This document shows positions 25,571 to 34,430 of a stretch of DNA of 64,000 nt, piece by piece. Below the pieces are notes generated by a model, which saw nothing but the letters and a program-made list of their open reading frames with translations, had not been told where the DNA came from and searched no databases. Position 1 is the first letter of the stretch. Each line of letters opens with the position of its first letter. This stretch comes from Vampirovibrionales bacterium. Lineage in GTDB: Bacteria; Cyanobacteriota; Vampirovibrionia; Vampirovibrionales; Vampirovibrionaceae. Location of the stretch: NCBI GenBank assembly GCA_029262635.1, contig JAJCZA010000005.1, forward strand, positions 372,001-436,000, written 5' to 3'. The translations under genes and the position numbers were made by a program.

Positions 25571-26569
25571 CTAGGTGTGTAAATAACAGCGTATTTTATG
25601 ACCAGGGTTGTCTTGAATGGCATGCTCCGGGGGGAAGGATTCGATGCACTGAGGCATATGATCCTTGCACCGAGGTTCAAAGGCACATCCTGATGGAATC
25701 GCTGAGATAGATGGCGGTTGGCCGTCAATAGGCTCCAATCGACGTCGATTGACAGTGGGCAAAGAGTTAAGCAGACCTTGGGTATAAGGGTGCATGGGTG
25801 ATTTGAATAAATCATGTACGGGCGCTTCTTCCACAATGCGTCCAGCATACATGACGGCCACCTGTTCACATGTTTCAGCGACCACGCCCAGATCATGGGT
25901 AATTAGAAGGATGGCCGCATTGTTTTCTTGCTGGATGTCTCGCATGAGTTGAAGAATCTGCGCTTGAACGGTAACATCCAGTGCGGTGGTAGGTTCGTCG
26001 GCAATGAGAAGCGTCGGGGCACAGCTAAGAGCCATCGCAATCATCACTCTCTGACGCATGCCACCGGAAAATTGGTGGGGATAATCTTTAATGCGTTCTT
26101 TGGCATGGGGCAGGCGGACCTGATCCAGAAGTTCGATGGCTTTTTTTTCGGCGGCTTCACCAGAAAGCCCTTGGTGGAGAGAAAGAACTTCGATGATCTG
26201 AGCGCCGATGGTATAAACCGGGTTAAGAGAGGTGAGTGGATCTTGGGGAATAATAGCGATCTTTGCGCCTCTGATTTTTCGGATAAGCGGGGTGGGTAAA
26301 GAAATCAGATTTGTTTTGGGTAAGTCTTTGATGTCCGGGTGGGTTTGATTAAAATAAACTTCTCCGGTGGTGATTTGGCCGGGCTGAGGGATTAAGTTGA
26401 GAATAGCGAGGCTGGTTAGGCTTTTTCCACAGCCCGATTCGCCGACAAGGCCCATGATGCTCCCCTCGTTCAAGGTGAGGTTTAGTTCGTGGACAGCGGT
26501 TGCCATTCCGGATTCGGTAGGAAACTGGATGGTCAGGTTTTTAATGGAAAGGAGAGGGCGGCTTGTCAT
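25571..26569 (-). CDS. OppD/DppD-type peptide ABC transporter ATP-binding protein
   Basis: The 332-residue ATPase has Walker A GLVGESGCGKS, the Q-loop IPQDPLTSLNPV, the signature FSGGMRQRVMIAMALS, Walker B LLIADEPTTALDVT and H-loop LLITHDLGVVAETC. The C-terminal oligopeptide-type extension (IPSGCAFEPRCKDHMPQC) has the Cys cluster of OppD/DppD proteins. No permease, OppF or binding protein is adjacent, so it must work with partners encoded elsewhere. Confidence 0.9.
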   Translation of the reverse strand: MTSRPLLSIKNLTIQFPTESGMATAVHELNLTLNEGSIMGLVGESGCGKSLTSLAILNLIPQPGQITTGEVYFNQTHPDIKDLPKTNLISLPTPLIRKIRGAKIAIIPQDPLTSLNPVYTIGAQIIEVLSLHQGLSGEAAEKKAIELLDQVRLPHAKERIKDYPHQFSGGMRQRVMIAMALSCAPTLLIADEPTTALDVTVQAQILQLMRDIQQENNAAILLITHDLGVVAETCEQVAVMYAGRIVEEAPVHDLFKSPMHPYTQGLLNSLPTVNRRRLEPIDGQPPSISAIPSGCAFEPRCKDHMPQCIESFPPEHAIQDNPGHKIRCYLHT

Positions 26570-26601
26570 GAGCCTATTATAACGGACTTTTTTATTTTCG
26601 A

Positions 26602-27360
26602 TTAGTTATCTTCTTCGATAATAACAGCATCTTCGACATCGCTACTATGCTCTGTTTTTGTCGCTACAGGTTCAGTCTCTCGAATGAGCTCGTTGGCTTC
26701 ATCAACCTCTCCTTTTGAAAAAGCTTCGGCAATGGGCTTGATTTGTTCTGAGGCTAGTTGGGCTAGTTTGTTCAAATTGTTCTCGTTTGAAATGAGTTGA
26801 TACAATTCCCCCTTTGTATCATCCGAATGATGAGAGGTTTCAATCAGATGCTGAATGAAAGGTTGATCCCCAAGACGAGGGAATTGGGGTGTTTTTAAGA
26901 GGCCGGGGAACTCTTGAAGAACGGAATCATAGAGTTGAAACAGAAGCGTTTGGCTTTCTGGACTGGGGGTTTCTTCGCTTTCAATTAAGGTCTTATGGAA
27001 CTGGCTATAAGCCAATGTACCGATGGTTCGTGTACGAGCCTCAGGGGAGCTTTCAGGATTCGCCTTTAGGAGGATTTCATTAGTGCTAAGTCCTTGGGAA
27101 ACAACTTTAAAAGCTTGTCCAACCCCTTTAAGAGCGATTTGAAATTGTCCGGAAATTGCTAAAAAAAGTTCGCCAATCGCTTGCTTAATTTCAGTGATCA
27201 TCTTTTTGAAAGTTGATGCCATATCATCTTTGATATTCTCGGTGGGCCCGGTTTGATTCCCAAACAAGGGAGAACCTATGGGGTGTTGAGCCTTTGAAGG
27301 GTAAGCCGAACTCGTCGGAAGTACCGGCGCAGGAGACGTTGGGAAGGATAAAGCATTCAT
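26602..27360 (-). CDS. Hypothetical helical protein with acidic C-terminus
   Basis: The product (252 residues from ATG 27360) is not recognised. A Pro/Ser/Thr-rich N-terminus is followed by amphipathic helices (MASTFKKMITEIKQAIGELFLAISGQFQIALKGVGQAFK) and ends in an acidic tail (DVEDAVIIEEDN). No signal peptide or membrane helix is evident. ATG 27360 is preferred over 27420 because AGGAGG lies 13 nt upstream. It is divergent from the respiratory locus, and the two share about 250 bp of control region. Confidence 0.5.
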   Translation of the reverse strand: MNALSFPTSPAPVLPTSSAYPSKAQHPIGSPLFGNQTGPTENIKDDMASTFKKMITEIKQAIGELFLAISGQFQIALKGVGQAFKVVSQGLSTNEILLKANPESSPEARTRTIGTLAYSQFHKTLIESEETPSPESQTLLFQLYDSVLQEFPGLLKTPQFPRLGDQPFIQHLIETSHHSDDTKGELYQLISNENNLNKLAQLASEQIKPIAEAFSKGEVDEANELIRETEPVATKTEHSSDVEDAVIIEEDN

Positions 27361-27545
27361 TTGAACGGACAGACCTCCTATTGGGGAAGATGAGTGTGGA
27401 TAAACACATGATTGAACCATGTCTTATCGTTTATAGAAACACCGGTCAAGAGAAAAAGTTGCTAAAAAGATCAACCAATTAAGAAAAATAGGTCAGGTTG
27501 GCTGTGTTTACGCATAGAGTTAAAGGGGTGCTGTGAATATGATAG

Positions 27546-27573
27546 GGGTTAGTATATTAAGTTAAACTAACCC
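27546..27573. promoter_or_regulatory. Inverted repeat upstream of the respiratory locus
   Basis: GGGTTAGT (27546-27553) and ACTAACCC (27566-27573) are perfect 8-bp arms around a 12-nt AT-rich centre. A TATGAT -10 candidate (27538-27543) lies just upstream without a good -35, so the repeat would overlap the transcription start. This suggests a repressor operator or a 5'-leader hairpin. It does not match the FNR/CRP consensus. Confidence 0.5.
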
Positions 27574-27614
27574 TTGTGTGACTGTAAAAGGATGTGGAGG
27601 CTGACAAAGCCGAT

Positions 27615-29021
27615 ATGAATATCATTCAAAATATTTGTAGTGAGCTTTTAAGTGACAAGCCCTACAGCGCCAGTAGGAACTTTATCATTTCGGGAGTTTT
27701 CTGGTTGTTGATTGGAACCAGTTTAGGGCTATTGGCGGCGGCACTGATGACTTGGCCGGATATTATTGTGAATGTCCCTCAAATGTCTTTTGGTCGCGTG
27801 CGGCCTGCCCATATTAATGTGGTGGCTATCGGCTGGTTGAGTATGGGGTATTTGGGCGCTTATTTTTATATCTTACCGGTCTTGGTTGGTCGAAAAGGGG
27901 TTTGGAATGAACGTTTGGCTAACTTAACGTGTTTGGTGTTTAACTTGCTGGTGTTTACGGGCGTTCTCTCTATTCTTAATGGCTATACAGAGGCTCGTGA
28001 GTATGCGGAATTGAATGGGATTTTTGATTATATTGTCTTGGTTGGTTTGTTTTTGTCGGGGTTAATTGGTTTTAAGACGGTACTGACGGGCCCTGAAAAG
28101 AAATGGTATGTGTCTATTTGGTATATTCTGGGGTCTCTGTTCTGGTTTCCGATTGTGTATGTTATTGGTAACCGGGCGTTCGTTGCGTTTGAGGGTTTGA
28201 ATGATGCGATCGCAGGTTGGTTTTATGGGCATAACATCTTGGGAATGTGGTTCACGGTTGGTGGGATTGGTATTTTGTATTACCTTCTGCCTCGGTTTAC
28301 GGGCAATCCGCTTTATAGCCATACGTTGTCCATGATTGGCTTTTGGACGATTGGGATGTTCTATGCGCCGACGGGAACCCACCATATCCTTCAGTCGCCG
28401 GTTCCGGAATGGTTGAAGGCGATTGCGGTTATTTCCAGTGTATTTCTGTTGGTCCCTGTGTTAACGGTTTTGACTAACTTTTTTATGACGATGAAGGGCA
28501 AATGGAGCTTGGCTGCCGAGCATATTCCTCTTCGCTTTGTTATTGTGGCCAGTATTGGTTATTTGTTAACCTGTATGCAAGGGCCGTTTCAGGCAACGCG
28601 AGCCATTAACTGGTATATCCATTTCACCAATTGGGTTGTTGGGCATGCGCATATGGCCCTTTTGGCGACCTTTACGTTTATCGTGTTTGCGGCCATTTAT
28701 TACATTATCCCTAAAGTGACCGGGCGGAAGATTTACAGCAAAAAAATGGCCGTCTGGCATTTCTGGCTTAGTTTGTATGGTGTGGCGATTATGATGATTA
28801 TCTTGACCTGTGCAGGCCTGGTTCAGGCGGCAGGTTGGCATTTCGCAATTCCGGTGGATCAATGGTCAGTCGAAATGTATCCTTACATGTTTATCCGTTT
28901 TCTTTCGGGTGTCATGATTGTATTGGGTCAATTAATTTTTATCTTTAATATTTATAAAACGGTGTTCAGTAAGGAGGCGGAGCCCGCTCCAAATTCTCCC
29001 ACCGGTATTGCTTTTGTGTAA
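27615..29021 (+). CDS. ccoN: cbb3-type cytochrome c oxidase subunit I
   Basis: CcoN is the catalytic, membrane-embedded subunit that reduces oxygen at a heme b3/CuB centre. About 12 membrane helices are visible in some 468 residues. The ligand His are present: RPAHINVVAIGW (low-spin heme), GWFYGHN and GTHHILQSPVPEWL (CuB), and VVGHAHMALL (hemes). GTG 27594 is an alternative start seven codons upstream; ATG 27615 gives MNIIQNICSELL. GGAGG lies 14 nt before that ATG. It is the first gene of the respiratory locus that runs to 36735. Confidence 0.93.
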   Translation: MNIIQNICSELLSDKPYSASRNFIISGVFWLLIGTSLGLLAAALMTWPDIIVNVPQMSFGRVRPAHINVVAIGWLSMGYLGAYFYILPVLVGRKGVWNERLANLTCLVFNLLVFTGVLSILNGYTEAREYAELNGIFDYIVLVGLFLSGLIGFKTVLTGPEKKWYVSIWYILGSLFWFPIVYVIGNRAFVAFEGLNDAIAGWFYGHNILGMWFTVGGIGILYYLLPRFTGNPLYSHTLSMIGFWTIGMFYAPTGTHHILQSPVPEWLKAIAVISSVFLLVPVLTVLTNFFMTMKGKWSLAAEHIPLRFVIVASIGYLLTCMQGPFQATRAINWYIHFTNWVVGHAHMALLATFTFIVFAAIYYIIPKVTGRKIYSKKMAVWHFWLSLYGVAIMMIILTCAGLVQAAGWHFAIPVDQWSVEMYPYMFIRFLSGVMIVLGQLIFIFNIYKTVFSKEAEPAPNSPTGIAFV

Positions 29022-29061
29022 TGGTAGTCGGATTTAAAGCAGGAAAGGGTTCAAGAAGCGA

Positions 29062-30042
29062 ATGAAATCCAATGTTAATTATCTGGTCGCAGCCGTTTTT
29101 GTTGCTCTGATCTTTTTTACCATTATTTATGTAACGGCAATTTTGCCGGCAACCACGTTTACGCCAAACAAGTCAGATGTTGCTTGGGAATATTCCAGTA
29201 GTGAGAAGCGGGGGCGGGATGTATATCGCCGAGAAGGTTGTTTCTATTGCCACACTCAGTTTGTCCGCTATCAGGATCGAGAAATGGGTGAGATGGTTAA
29301 AGCGGGTGACTACGTGTTTGAAACCCCCCATTTGCTCGGAACGGAAAGAACCGGCCCGGATCTCTCTAATATTGGCGGTAAATACCCAGACGCTTGGCAT
29401 TGGGCCCATCACACCAACCCCCGTGCGGTTAAGCCGGGATCCATTATGCCATCGTTTAGCTACTTGAGTAATCAGGATATGACGGATTTGGTTGCTTATC
29501 TTCAGACCATTGGCCAAAAGCGGGTTCAACCTCGTTGGATTGTGGCGCCCCAAGAGTTTCGGGATAAGTTCCATGGGGTTGCAGAAAAGACGGATGTGAA
29601 TGCATCATCGTTTGCCAATGCGGGTCGAGGTATTTATATGCAGAACTGTGCCCAGTGCCATGGGGTGACGGGCAAGGGCAATGGCTCGGTCAGTATGACG
29701 ATGCAGAAGAAGCCTGCGAATTTCACACGACCTTTTTATGCTGGGTATGATGACGCGACTTGGTACTGGCGAATCTCAGAAGGGGTCCCGGGGACCCGGA
29801 TGCCTCGTTGGGCAAAAACCTTGAGTGATGAGGACATGGCTTATCTCGTCGCCTTCTTGAAAACGTTGCCTAAGCCGCCTTCGGCGAAAGCAGGAGACAT
29901 TTCGGTTACAGACTACGCGGCTTTGGACCAGCCGGAAGAAATGAACCAGAACTTCTGGGAAATAGAAGCTCAGAAACATGGTTCGGGTGAAAGTGATCCA
30001 TTTACCGCTTATTCTGAAGAGACAAAAGGAGCGCATGAATGA
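29062..30042 (+). CDS. ccoO: CcoO fused to a second cytochrome c domain
   Basis: The 326-residue protein has an N-terminal membrane anchor (residues 7-30), a CcoO-type monoheme domain with GRDVYRREGCFYCHTQFVRY (residues 51-71), and a second c-type domain with CAQCHGVTGKGNG near residue 198. In usual cbb3 oxidases the second kind of domain belongs to a separate diheme CcoP. Here one fused CcoO-c subunit may replace CcoO plus part of CcoP, passing electrons to CcoN from the periplasmic side. The C-terminus is acidic. Its stop overlaps the next small gene (ATGA). Confidence 0.88.
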   Translation: MKSNVNYLVAAVFVALIFFTIIYVTAILPATTFTPNKSDVAWEYSSSEKRGRDVYRREGCFYCHTQFVRYQDREMGEMVKAGDYVFETPHLLGTERTGPDLSNIGGKYPDAWHWAHHTNPRAVKPGSIMPSFSYLSNQDMTDLVAYLQTIGQKRVQPRWIVAPQEFRDKFHGVAEKTDVNASSFANAGRGIYMQNCAQCHGVTGKGNGSVSMTMQKKPANFTRPFYAGYDDATWYWRISEGVPGTRMPRWAKTLSDEDMAYLVAFLKTLPKPPSAKAGDISVTDYAALDQPEEMNQNFWEIEAQKHGSGESDPFTAYSEETKGAHE

Positions 30043-30212
30043 TTTGTCCAAGCTGTTTATCTGGCGGGTTAAGTACAGGCTATGTTGTTGCTTTTGCCAT
30101 TTGTGCCCTCTTTTTTATTGTTGCTTTTGTCACCCTGTTATGGGCATCGCGTAGCGGGCGGCTGGATAACCTGGAAGACACCAAGTTTAATATGTTAAAG
30201 GACGAAGAGTAA
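30039..30212 (+). CDS. ccoS: CcoS-like cbb3 oxidase assembly protein
   Basis: This 57-residue protein has one membrane helix (STGYVVAFAICALFFIVAFVT) followed by LLWASRSGRLDNLEDTKFNML. That matches the CcoS/FixS signature FxWAxxxGQFDDLE, found in small proteins needed for metal or heme insertion into the cbb3 oxidase. Two Cys precede the helix (CPSC). The ATG overlaps the ccoO stop by 4 nt. Confidence 0.7.
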   Translation: MICPSCLSGGLSTGYVVAFAICALFFIVAFVTLLWASRSGRLDNLEDTKFNMLKDEE

Positions 30213-30218
30213 GGCATT

Positions 30219-30398
30219 ATGGTTGAAGAATCCACAACGACACGGGCACAGCAGGAGGACGCTTCGGAGGTTCCTCAGGAACGTCCTTACGCGGAGTTTG
30301 AAGTCGGTGAACATCAGGTTCCTTGGTTTCTCTGGCTGTTTTTTGTTTTGTTAATTTGTTGGGCGTCTGTTTCCTGGATGCCTATGTTTGGTTATTAA
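30219..30398 (+). CDS. Small single-helix membrane protein of the oxidase locus
   Basis: The 59-residue product has a hydrophilic N-terminus (PYAEFEVGEHQVPW) and one membrane helix (FLWLFFVLLICWASVSW) near the C-terminus. It lies 6 nt after the CcoS-like gene in the same operon. The position and the topology suggest an accessory subunit of the cbb3 oxidase, comparable to CcoQ/CcoP anchors, but no family is recognised. Confidence 0.65.
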   Translation: MVEESTTTRAQQEDASEVPQERPYAEFEVGEHQVPWFLWLFFVLLICWASVSWMPMFGY

Positions 30399-30441
30399 GT
30401 TATTTTATGTATGAAATAAGATTGCTGAGGCAAGAATTATA

Positions 30442-31584
30442 ATGAACGCATCGGGTCATCTACAACAATCCCATTCATTGTCTAGAATGTTAACGCTAGG
30501 CGGCTGCCTGCTTTTGCTTGTGGTCTTAATGGCTACGACAGGGTGCAGTGGACAGGCAAACTTAACGCCTGAATCAGGTCTGGGTTCAGTGCCGGTGCTG
30601 GACGAGCAAGCGCACGGGCTTAATTTTGACTACCCTTCCAAACCACCGTCTTTAAAGCAGGGTAAAGAAGTCTTCTCTAAGAATTGTGCCACATGCCATT
30701 CAGGCAACTATTTTAAGCAGCGGAAGGTTCAGAATAACCTGTTGTATTCGACCCCGATTGATTTGTATGTCATGTTAAATACAGGAAAGCCCCCGGTTTT
30801 GACAGCGGAAGCTAAAGAATCAGGCATTCGTCGGCAGATTGTGTTTTCGGGCGAAAAGGCTCATCCAAACTATCGAAATGAGCTAAATCGAGATGAAATT
30901 TGGGCTTCGTTATTTTATGCGCGGTATTTGGCGGGCGCCAATGACATTGGAACGAAACAGTCTGGCGCAGCGACAGCGGATGCGGTGGCGTCTATTTATG
31001 GTGGAAACTGTGCCGTTTGTCATGGAACGAATGGAGAAGCGGACGGCTTTTTGCACACAGGGCATTCAACCAGTCATGAGTTAGCCAATTCGCCGGTTCA
31101 TGGAGGGGTTCTTATCCCGGCTCCGGCTCGGTTCTCTCAGTATGATCGGATGTTAAATCGAACCGATGCCCAGCTTTTCAAATATATTTCCGAAGGCATT
31201 TATCCGTCGGCCATGCCGGCCTGGCTGGGTAATGTGGATAAAGACAAAGGGTTTAAGTTTGATGAGACGCTGATTTGGGCGCTGGTTAAGCATGTTCGAA
31301 CCTTGGCGATGGACAAGGGAGAGATGAAGGCGTTGAGAGGTGGTTATCACCCGAAAGGCCTGGACTCAACGACCGCAGATCAACCGCCCTTGAATCTGCA
31401 GATTCCGCCGGTTATGCCTTATAATCCAGCCTCTTACACGGGTGGAAAAGAGGTTAAGTCTATTTCCGAGTTTCGTGATATTGAGGTGACGGGTTCAAAA
31501 ATGCCTTTATTAAAGAAAGCCCCTGTCGCCTTGCAGACCCCGTCGCCGAAAACGGAGACGATGGTTGAGGAGGCAGGCGAATGA
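30442..31584 (+). CDS. Diheme cytochrome c lipoprotein
   Basis: The 380-residue protein begins with a lipoprotein signal (LLLLVVLMATTGC, lipidation at the Cys). Two c-type heme sites follow: CATCHSGN and CAVCHGTNGEADG, each in a class-I cytochrome c fold. It lies between the cbb3 genes and the Rieske gene and overlaps the Rieske start by 4 nt. A periplasmic electron shuttle from the Rieske/cytochrome b complex to the oxidase is the natural role. The last 70 residues are Pro-rich and unstructured. Confidence 0.88.
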   Translation: MNASGHLQQSHSLSRMLTLGGCLLLLVVLMATTGCSGQANLTPESGLGSVPVLDEQAHGLNFDYPSKPPSLKQGKEVFSKNCATCHSGNYFKQRKVQNNLLYSTPIDLYVMLNTGKPPVLTAEAKESGIRRQIVFSGEKAHPNYRNELNRDEIWASLFYARYLAGANDIGTKQSGAATADAVASIYGGNCAVCHGTNGEADGFLHTGHSTSHELANSPVHGGVLIPAPARFSQYDRMLNRTDAQLFKYISEGIYPSAMPAWLGNVDKDKGFKFDETLIWALVKHVRTLAMDKGEMKALRGGYHPKGLDSTTADQPPLNLQIPPVMPYNPASYTGGKEVKSISEFRDIEVTGSKMPLLKKAPVALQTPSPKTETMVEEAGE

Positions 31585-32240
31585 ACCGACGATTCTTTTT
31601 AAAGTTAATCCTGAGCGTTCCTGTGTTGGGAGCTTTGGCTTTGTTTATCTCTCCTTTTGTTCGTTTTCTACGACCGACCGTTGGACCGATTACACAAACG
31701 GGTTTGAAGACGGGGAAAGGGCTTCAGGATTTCGAAACTTGGAACGGCAAAGGCGGTTTATTTACACCGCCTGATATGCCGGAACGAGAGTCTGATGTTA
31801 GTTTTGATTTGTCAGAATTCCCTTCACCATGGTCGTTTAAGACGTTTACGTTCGGGCAAAAAAGTCGGGAATATAGCTTTAAGCAGTTCCAGTCGATCCG
31901 CATCCCTGGCTTTGTCGTTCGTTTGCCCGGTACGGATGAAGGGGGCATGCCGAAGTTTATTGCTGTCAGTCGAATTTGCCCTCATATGGGATGCGTTTTT
32001 AACTTTATTGATAAAGAAAAAGCGGTTGAATATAACTATCATCAGGCAGAAAACAACCTGTTTGCCTGCCCCTGTCACTTAAGTGTGTTTGACCCCTTGA
32101 GAGATCAGAACGTGGATGGGGAGCGGAAACTGGGTAAAGTGGTTAGTGGGCCGGCGCCGCGGCCCCCTCGGAGTTTTGAGAAGACCATTGAAAATGGCAA
32201 ATTAATTATCACGGCCGTTGAAGCTGGAGGAATTAGCTAG
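31581..32240 (+). CDS. Rieske iron-sulfur protein of a cytochrome bc-type complex
   Basis: The 219-residue protein has a twin-arginine-type N-terminus (NRRFFLKLILSVPVLGALALF) that serves as membrane anchor. The [2Fe-2S] ligands lie in CPHMGCVF and CPCHLSVFDP, each with the Cys and His required. The spacing and the His-Leu-Ser box fit menaquinol-type (QcrA) Rieske proteins. It accepts electrons from quinol at the Qo site of the cytochrome b encoded 3 nt downstream and passes them to cytochrome c. Confidence 0.93.
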   Translation: MNRRFFLKLILSVPVLGALALFISPFVRFLRPTVGPITQTGLKTGKGLQDFETWNGKGGLFTPPDMPERESDVSFDLSEFPSPWSFKTFTFGQKSREYSFKQFQSIRIPGFVVRLPGTDEGGMPKFIAVSRICPHMGCVFNFIDKEKAVEYNYHQAENNLFACPCHLSVFDPLRDQNVDGERKLGKVVSGPAPRPPRSFEKTIENGKLIITAVEAGGIS

Positions 32241-32242
32241 CG

Positions 32243-33793
32243 ATGGAGCAAGCCATTAACTTGGGTAAAAACGCATTCGCCACCGTGTGGAACTTTGTGG
32301 TGGACCGATGGAAAAAGGGCGATGTGTTCGATGAGACAAAGGCTGATTTGATTAAGGAATCACCGTGGTACCAATTGGGCGGTATTTATTATGTGTCTTG
32401 GATGGTGGTGCTGTTTACCGGAGTGCTTTTGATTGCTGTTTATTTGCCAACGACAGCATTGGCTTACAACTCCGTTGATTTGCTGTCAGAAAATATTTTG
32501 GGCTCTATCCTCCGGGGTATGCATAAGTATGCCGGAGATGCCATGATTATTGCGGCGACCCTTCGGGTCTACCGGATGTGGTTTAATGCCGAGTATAAAA
32601 ATAAGGGTGAATTTGCTTTTCTGTTATCCATTCTGATTTTGGTTATTGCCATGTATTCTGGTTTGAGTGGTTATTTGTTGATCTGGAACCAGCGAGCGTT
32701 TTGGGCGACCAAAGTCTTTGCCACTTTCCCCACCTATTTGGATATGGTGCCAAAAGCCTGGTACTGGCCGTGGGAGTCGGGGTTGGATGGTTTGATCGTT
32801 AATAAAAACACTTGGTTCCTTCCGAACCTGATTGGTATGGGAACAAAAATTGTGGGCGATTGGACTCACCAGGGAATGACCACCTCACAGATCTTGTTGG
32901 GAGGCAGTTCGATTGGGCAGGCGACTTTAACTCGATTCTTTTCTCTGCATTTTGCCTTGTCTTTAGTGATGCTGGTTGCTACGGAGCTGTATTTCTATAA
33001 AAATCGACTGAAACGAATCAACTTGGGAAAAGGCGGTGTCTGGCTTATTTTAGCTATGATTCTGCTTTCAGCCATTGTGTTTCCCGCAGAAAGTGGCTCG
33101 CGTTCCAATCCAGAAGTGACTCCCTTGCCAATTCTTTCGGACTGGTATTTCTTGGCGATGTACCAGATGTTAAAATATATGGATCCCTATTGGGCAACCA
33201 TTTGGACACTCGGTGTCCCGTTCTTAACCATTGGGTTAACCTTCTTGGATGTTGGCCCTGAGCGCGATCCTTGGAAGCGGCCAATTTTCACCTGTATTGG
33301 GATTATGGGCGCTGTTCACTTTCTTGCCTTCTCCATGTTGATTATTGCCAACCAGGCTAACATTGATCAGGATCCGCCTTATTGGTATGGCAGTATGTTT
33401 TTAACGTTAACCATTGGTATGTTCTGGCACTGGGCTCAGTACAAACAGAAAAACGTGTTGATGAGTTATATGGTAATGACGTTTGTTATTGCGGCTTTCT
33501 ATCTGTTCTTCTGGCACTGGCAGGCAGGCCCCTGGCTGTCTGTCTGGTATAACACCGTTGTGCTGGGTAATGCAGCGTTTACGGTACCCGACGCTCAGGG
33601 GTTATATTCTGGTTTGACCGTTCTGACCAATTACCACGGTATTGAGGCCAACTATAATGAGATCCGCCCGGTGGAAGGGTTTAACTGGACGAACCTTTAC
33701 TGGAATTTTATTTGGCTGGGTTATGCTGTTGTTCAAGGCATGATTGCTTTTTTCTTGATTCTGCAACATGATAAAAAAGAGGGGGCGGTCTGA
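32243..33793 (+). CDS. Cytochrome b subunit lacking the two heme bH ligands
   Basis: The 516-residue protein joins the b6-like four-helix N-terminal part to a subunit-IV-like C-terminal part with extra helices. In helix B, His94 (RGMHKYAGDA) is present but the position 14 residues later is Arg108. In helix D, His236 (FFSLHFALS) is present but the position 14 later is Tyr250 and 15 later is Phe. Normal cytochrome b has His at all four. The remaining pair correspond to the bL (p-side) heme ligands; the bH pair is missing. The Qo motif PEWY reads SDWY (299-302). It directly follows the Rieske gene. Confidence 0.88.
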   Translation: MEQAINLGKNAFATVWNFVVDRWKKGDVFDETKADLIKESPWYQLGGIYYVSWMVVLFTGVLLIAVYLPTTALAYNSVDLLSENILGSILRGMHKYAGDAMIIAATLRVYRMWFNAEYKNKGEFAFLLSILILVIAMYSGLSGYLLIWNQRAFWATKVFATFPTYLDMVPKAWYWPWESGLDGLIVNKNTWFLPNLIGMGTKIVGDWTHQGMTTSQILLGGSSIGQATLTRFFSLHFALSLVMLVATELYFYKNRLKRINLGKGGVWLILAMILLSAIVFPAESGSRSNPEVTPLPILSDWYFLAMYQMLKYMDPYWATIWTLGVPFLTIGLTFLDVGPERDPWKRPIFTCIGIMGAVHFLAFSMLIIANQANIDQDPPYWYGSMFLTLTIGMFWHWAQYKQKNVLMSYMVMTFVIAAFYLFFWHWQAGPWLSVWYNTVVLGNAAFTVPDAQGLYSGLTVLTNYHGIEANYNEIRPVEGFNWTNLYWNFIWLGYAVVQGMIAFFLILQHDKKEGAV

Positions 33794-34116
33794 TGAATGT
33801 GGAAAAAACGACCCCGACGGTCGGCTTGCACTTTTTGATTTGGTGGACATTGTTCGCTGGAACGACTTATGCATTCTCTCTGCTACTACAAGCCTTTAAA
33901 ACTTATACCTTGACCCCTGACTGGAGTCACGGTTTTGCTTTGGTGGGTTCGTTTGCCTTGGTTCTGGTGACGCTGGCAGGCTTGGTTTACGACAGTTATG
34001 CGAAGGAAAAAGTCAAAGGGAATATTGTAAAGCCTTTTACGCCTTTTGAATGGCTTTTTTCAATTCAATATAAAACATTAGACAAAGGAGTGGATCCTCA
34101 TGCCTCAGTCCTTTAA
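33793..34116 (+). CDS. Small membrane protein of the respiratory locus
   Basis: The 107-residue product has two or three hydrophobic helices (LHFLIWWTLFAGTTYAFSLLLQ, GFALVGSFALVLVTLAGLVY) and no cofactor motif. Its ATG overlaps the cytochrome b stop (TGATG), and its end overlaps the next gene. A structural subunit of the bc-type complex is the likeliest role. No family recognised. Confidence 0.7.
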   Translation: MNVEKTTPTVGLHFLIWWTLFAGTTYAFSLLLQAFKTYTLTPDWSHGFALVGSFALVLVTLAGLVYDSYAKEKVKGNIVKPFTPFEWLFSIQYKTLDKGVDPHASVL

Positions 34117-34426
34117 AAACCTTCTGGCAATAGTTTTTCTGGTGGCCTCACTGGGTATTGGAATCCCCATGGTGTTGCAAGGGGATTCTAACGTGGATTT
34201 TAATTTAGGTGATACTGCCAGTGCCGAGAAAATGGCCGTGATTTACGAGATTCCTTCCACAAAAATTCAGGAGATGAGTAATATTCGTCATATGGTTGAC
34301 GACGGTTTAAAACCCTACTTTTTAGGCATGGGCTTAATTTTTCTGCTGGTTTCCATTGCGTTTATCTTGATGGATGGTGAGGAAAAGCTGGTGTCTTTAA
34401 AAAGCGGTGAACAGGAGAAAGGCTGA
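34100..34426 (+). CDS. Small two-helix membrane protein of the respiratory locus
   Basis: The 108-residue product has an N-terminal helix (NLLAIVFLVASLGIGIPMVLQG) and a C-terminal helix (YFLGMGLIFLLVSIAFILM) flanking a soluble loop of about 50 residues. The loop, GDTASAEKMAVIYEIPSTKIQEM, has no Cys or His pairs. AAAGGAG precedes the start, which overlaps the previous gene by 17 nt. Unknown family; coupled position implies a complex subunit. Confidence 0.7.
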   Translation: MPQSFKNLLAIVFLVASLGIGIPMVLQGDSNVDFNLGDTASAEKMAVIYEIPSTKIQEMSNIRHMVDDGLKPYFLGMGLIFLLVSIAFILMDGEEKLVSLKSGEQEKG

Positions 34427-34430
34427 TCCG

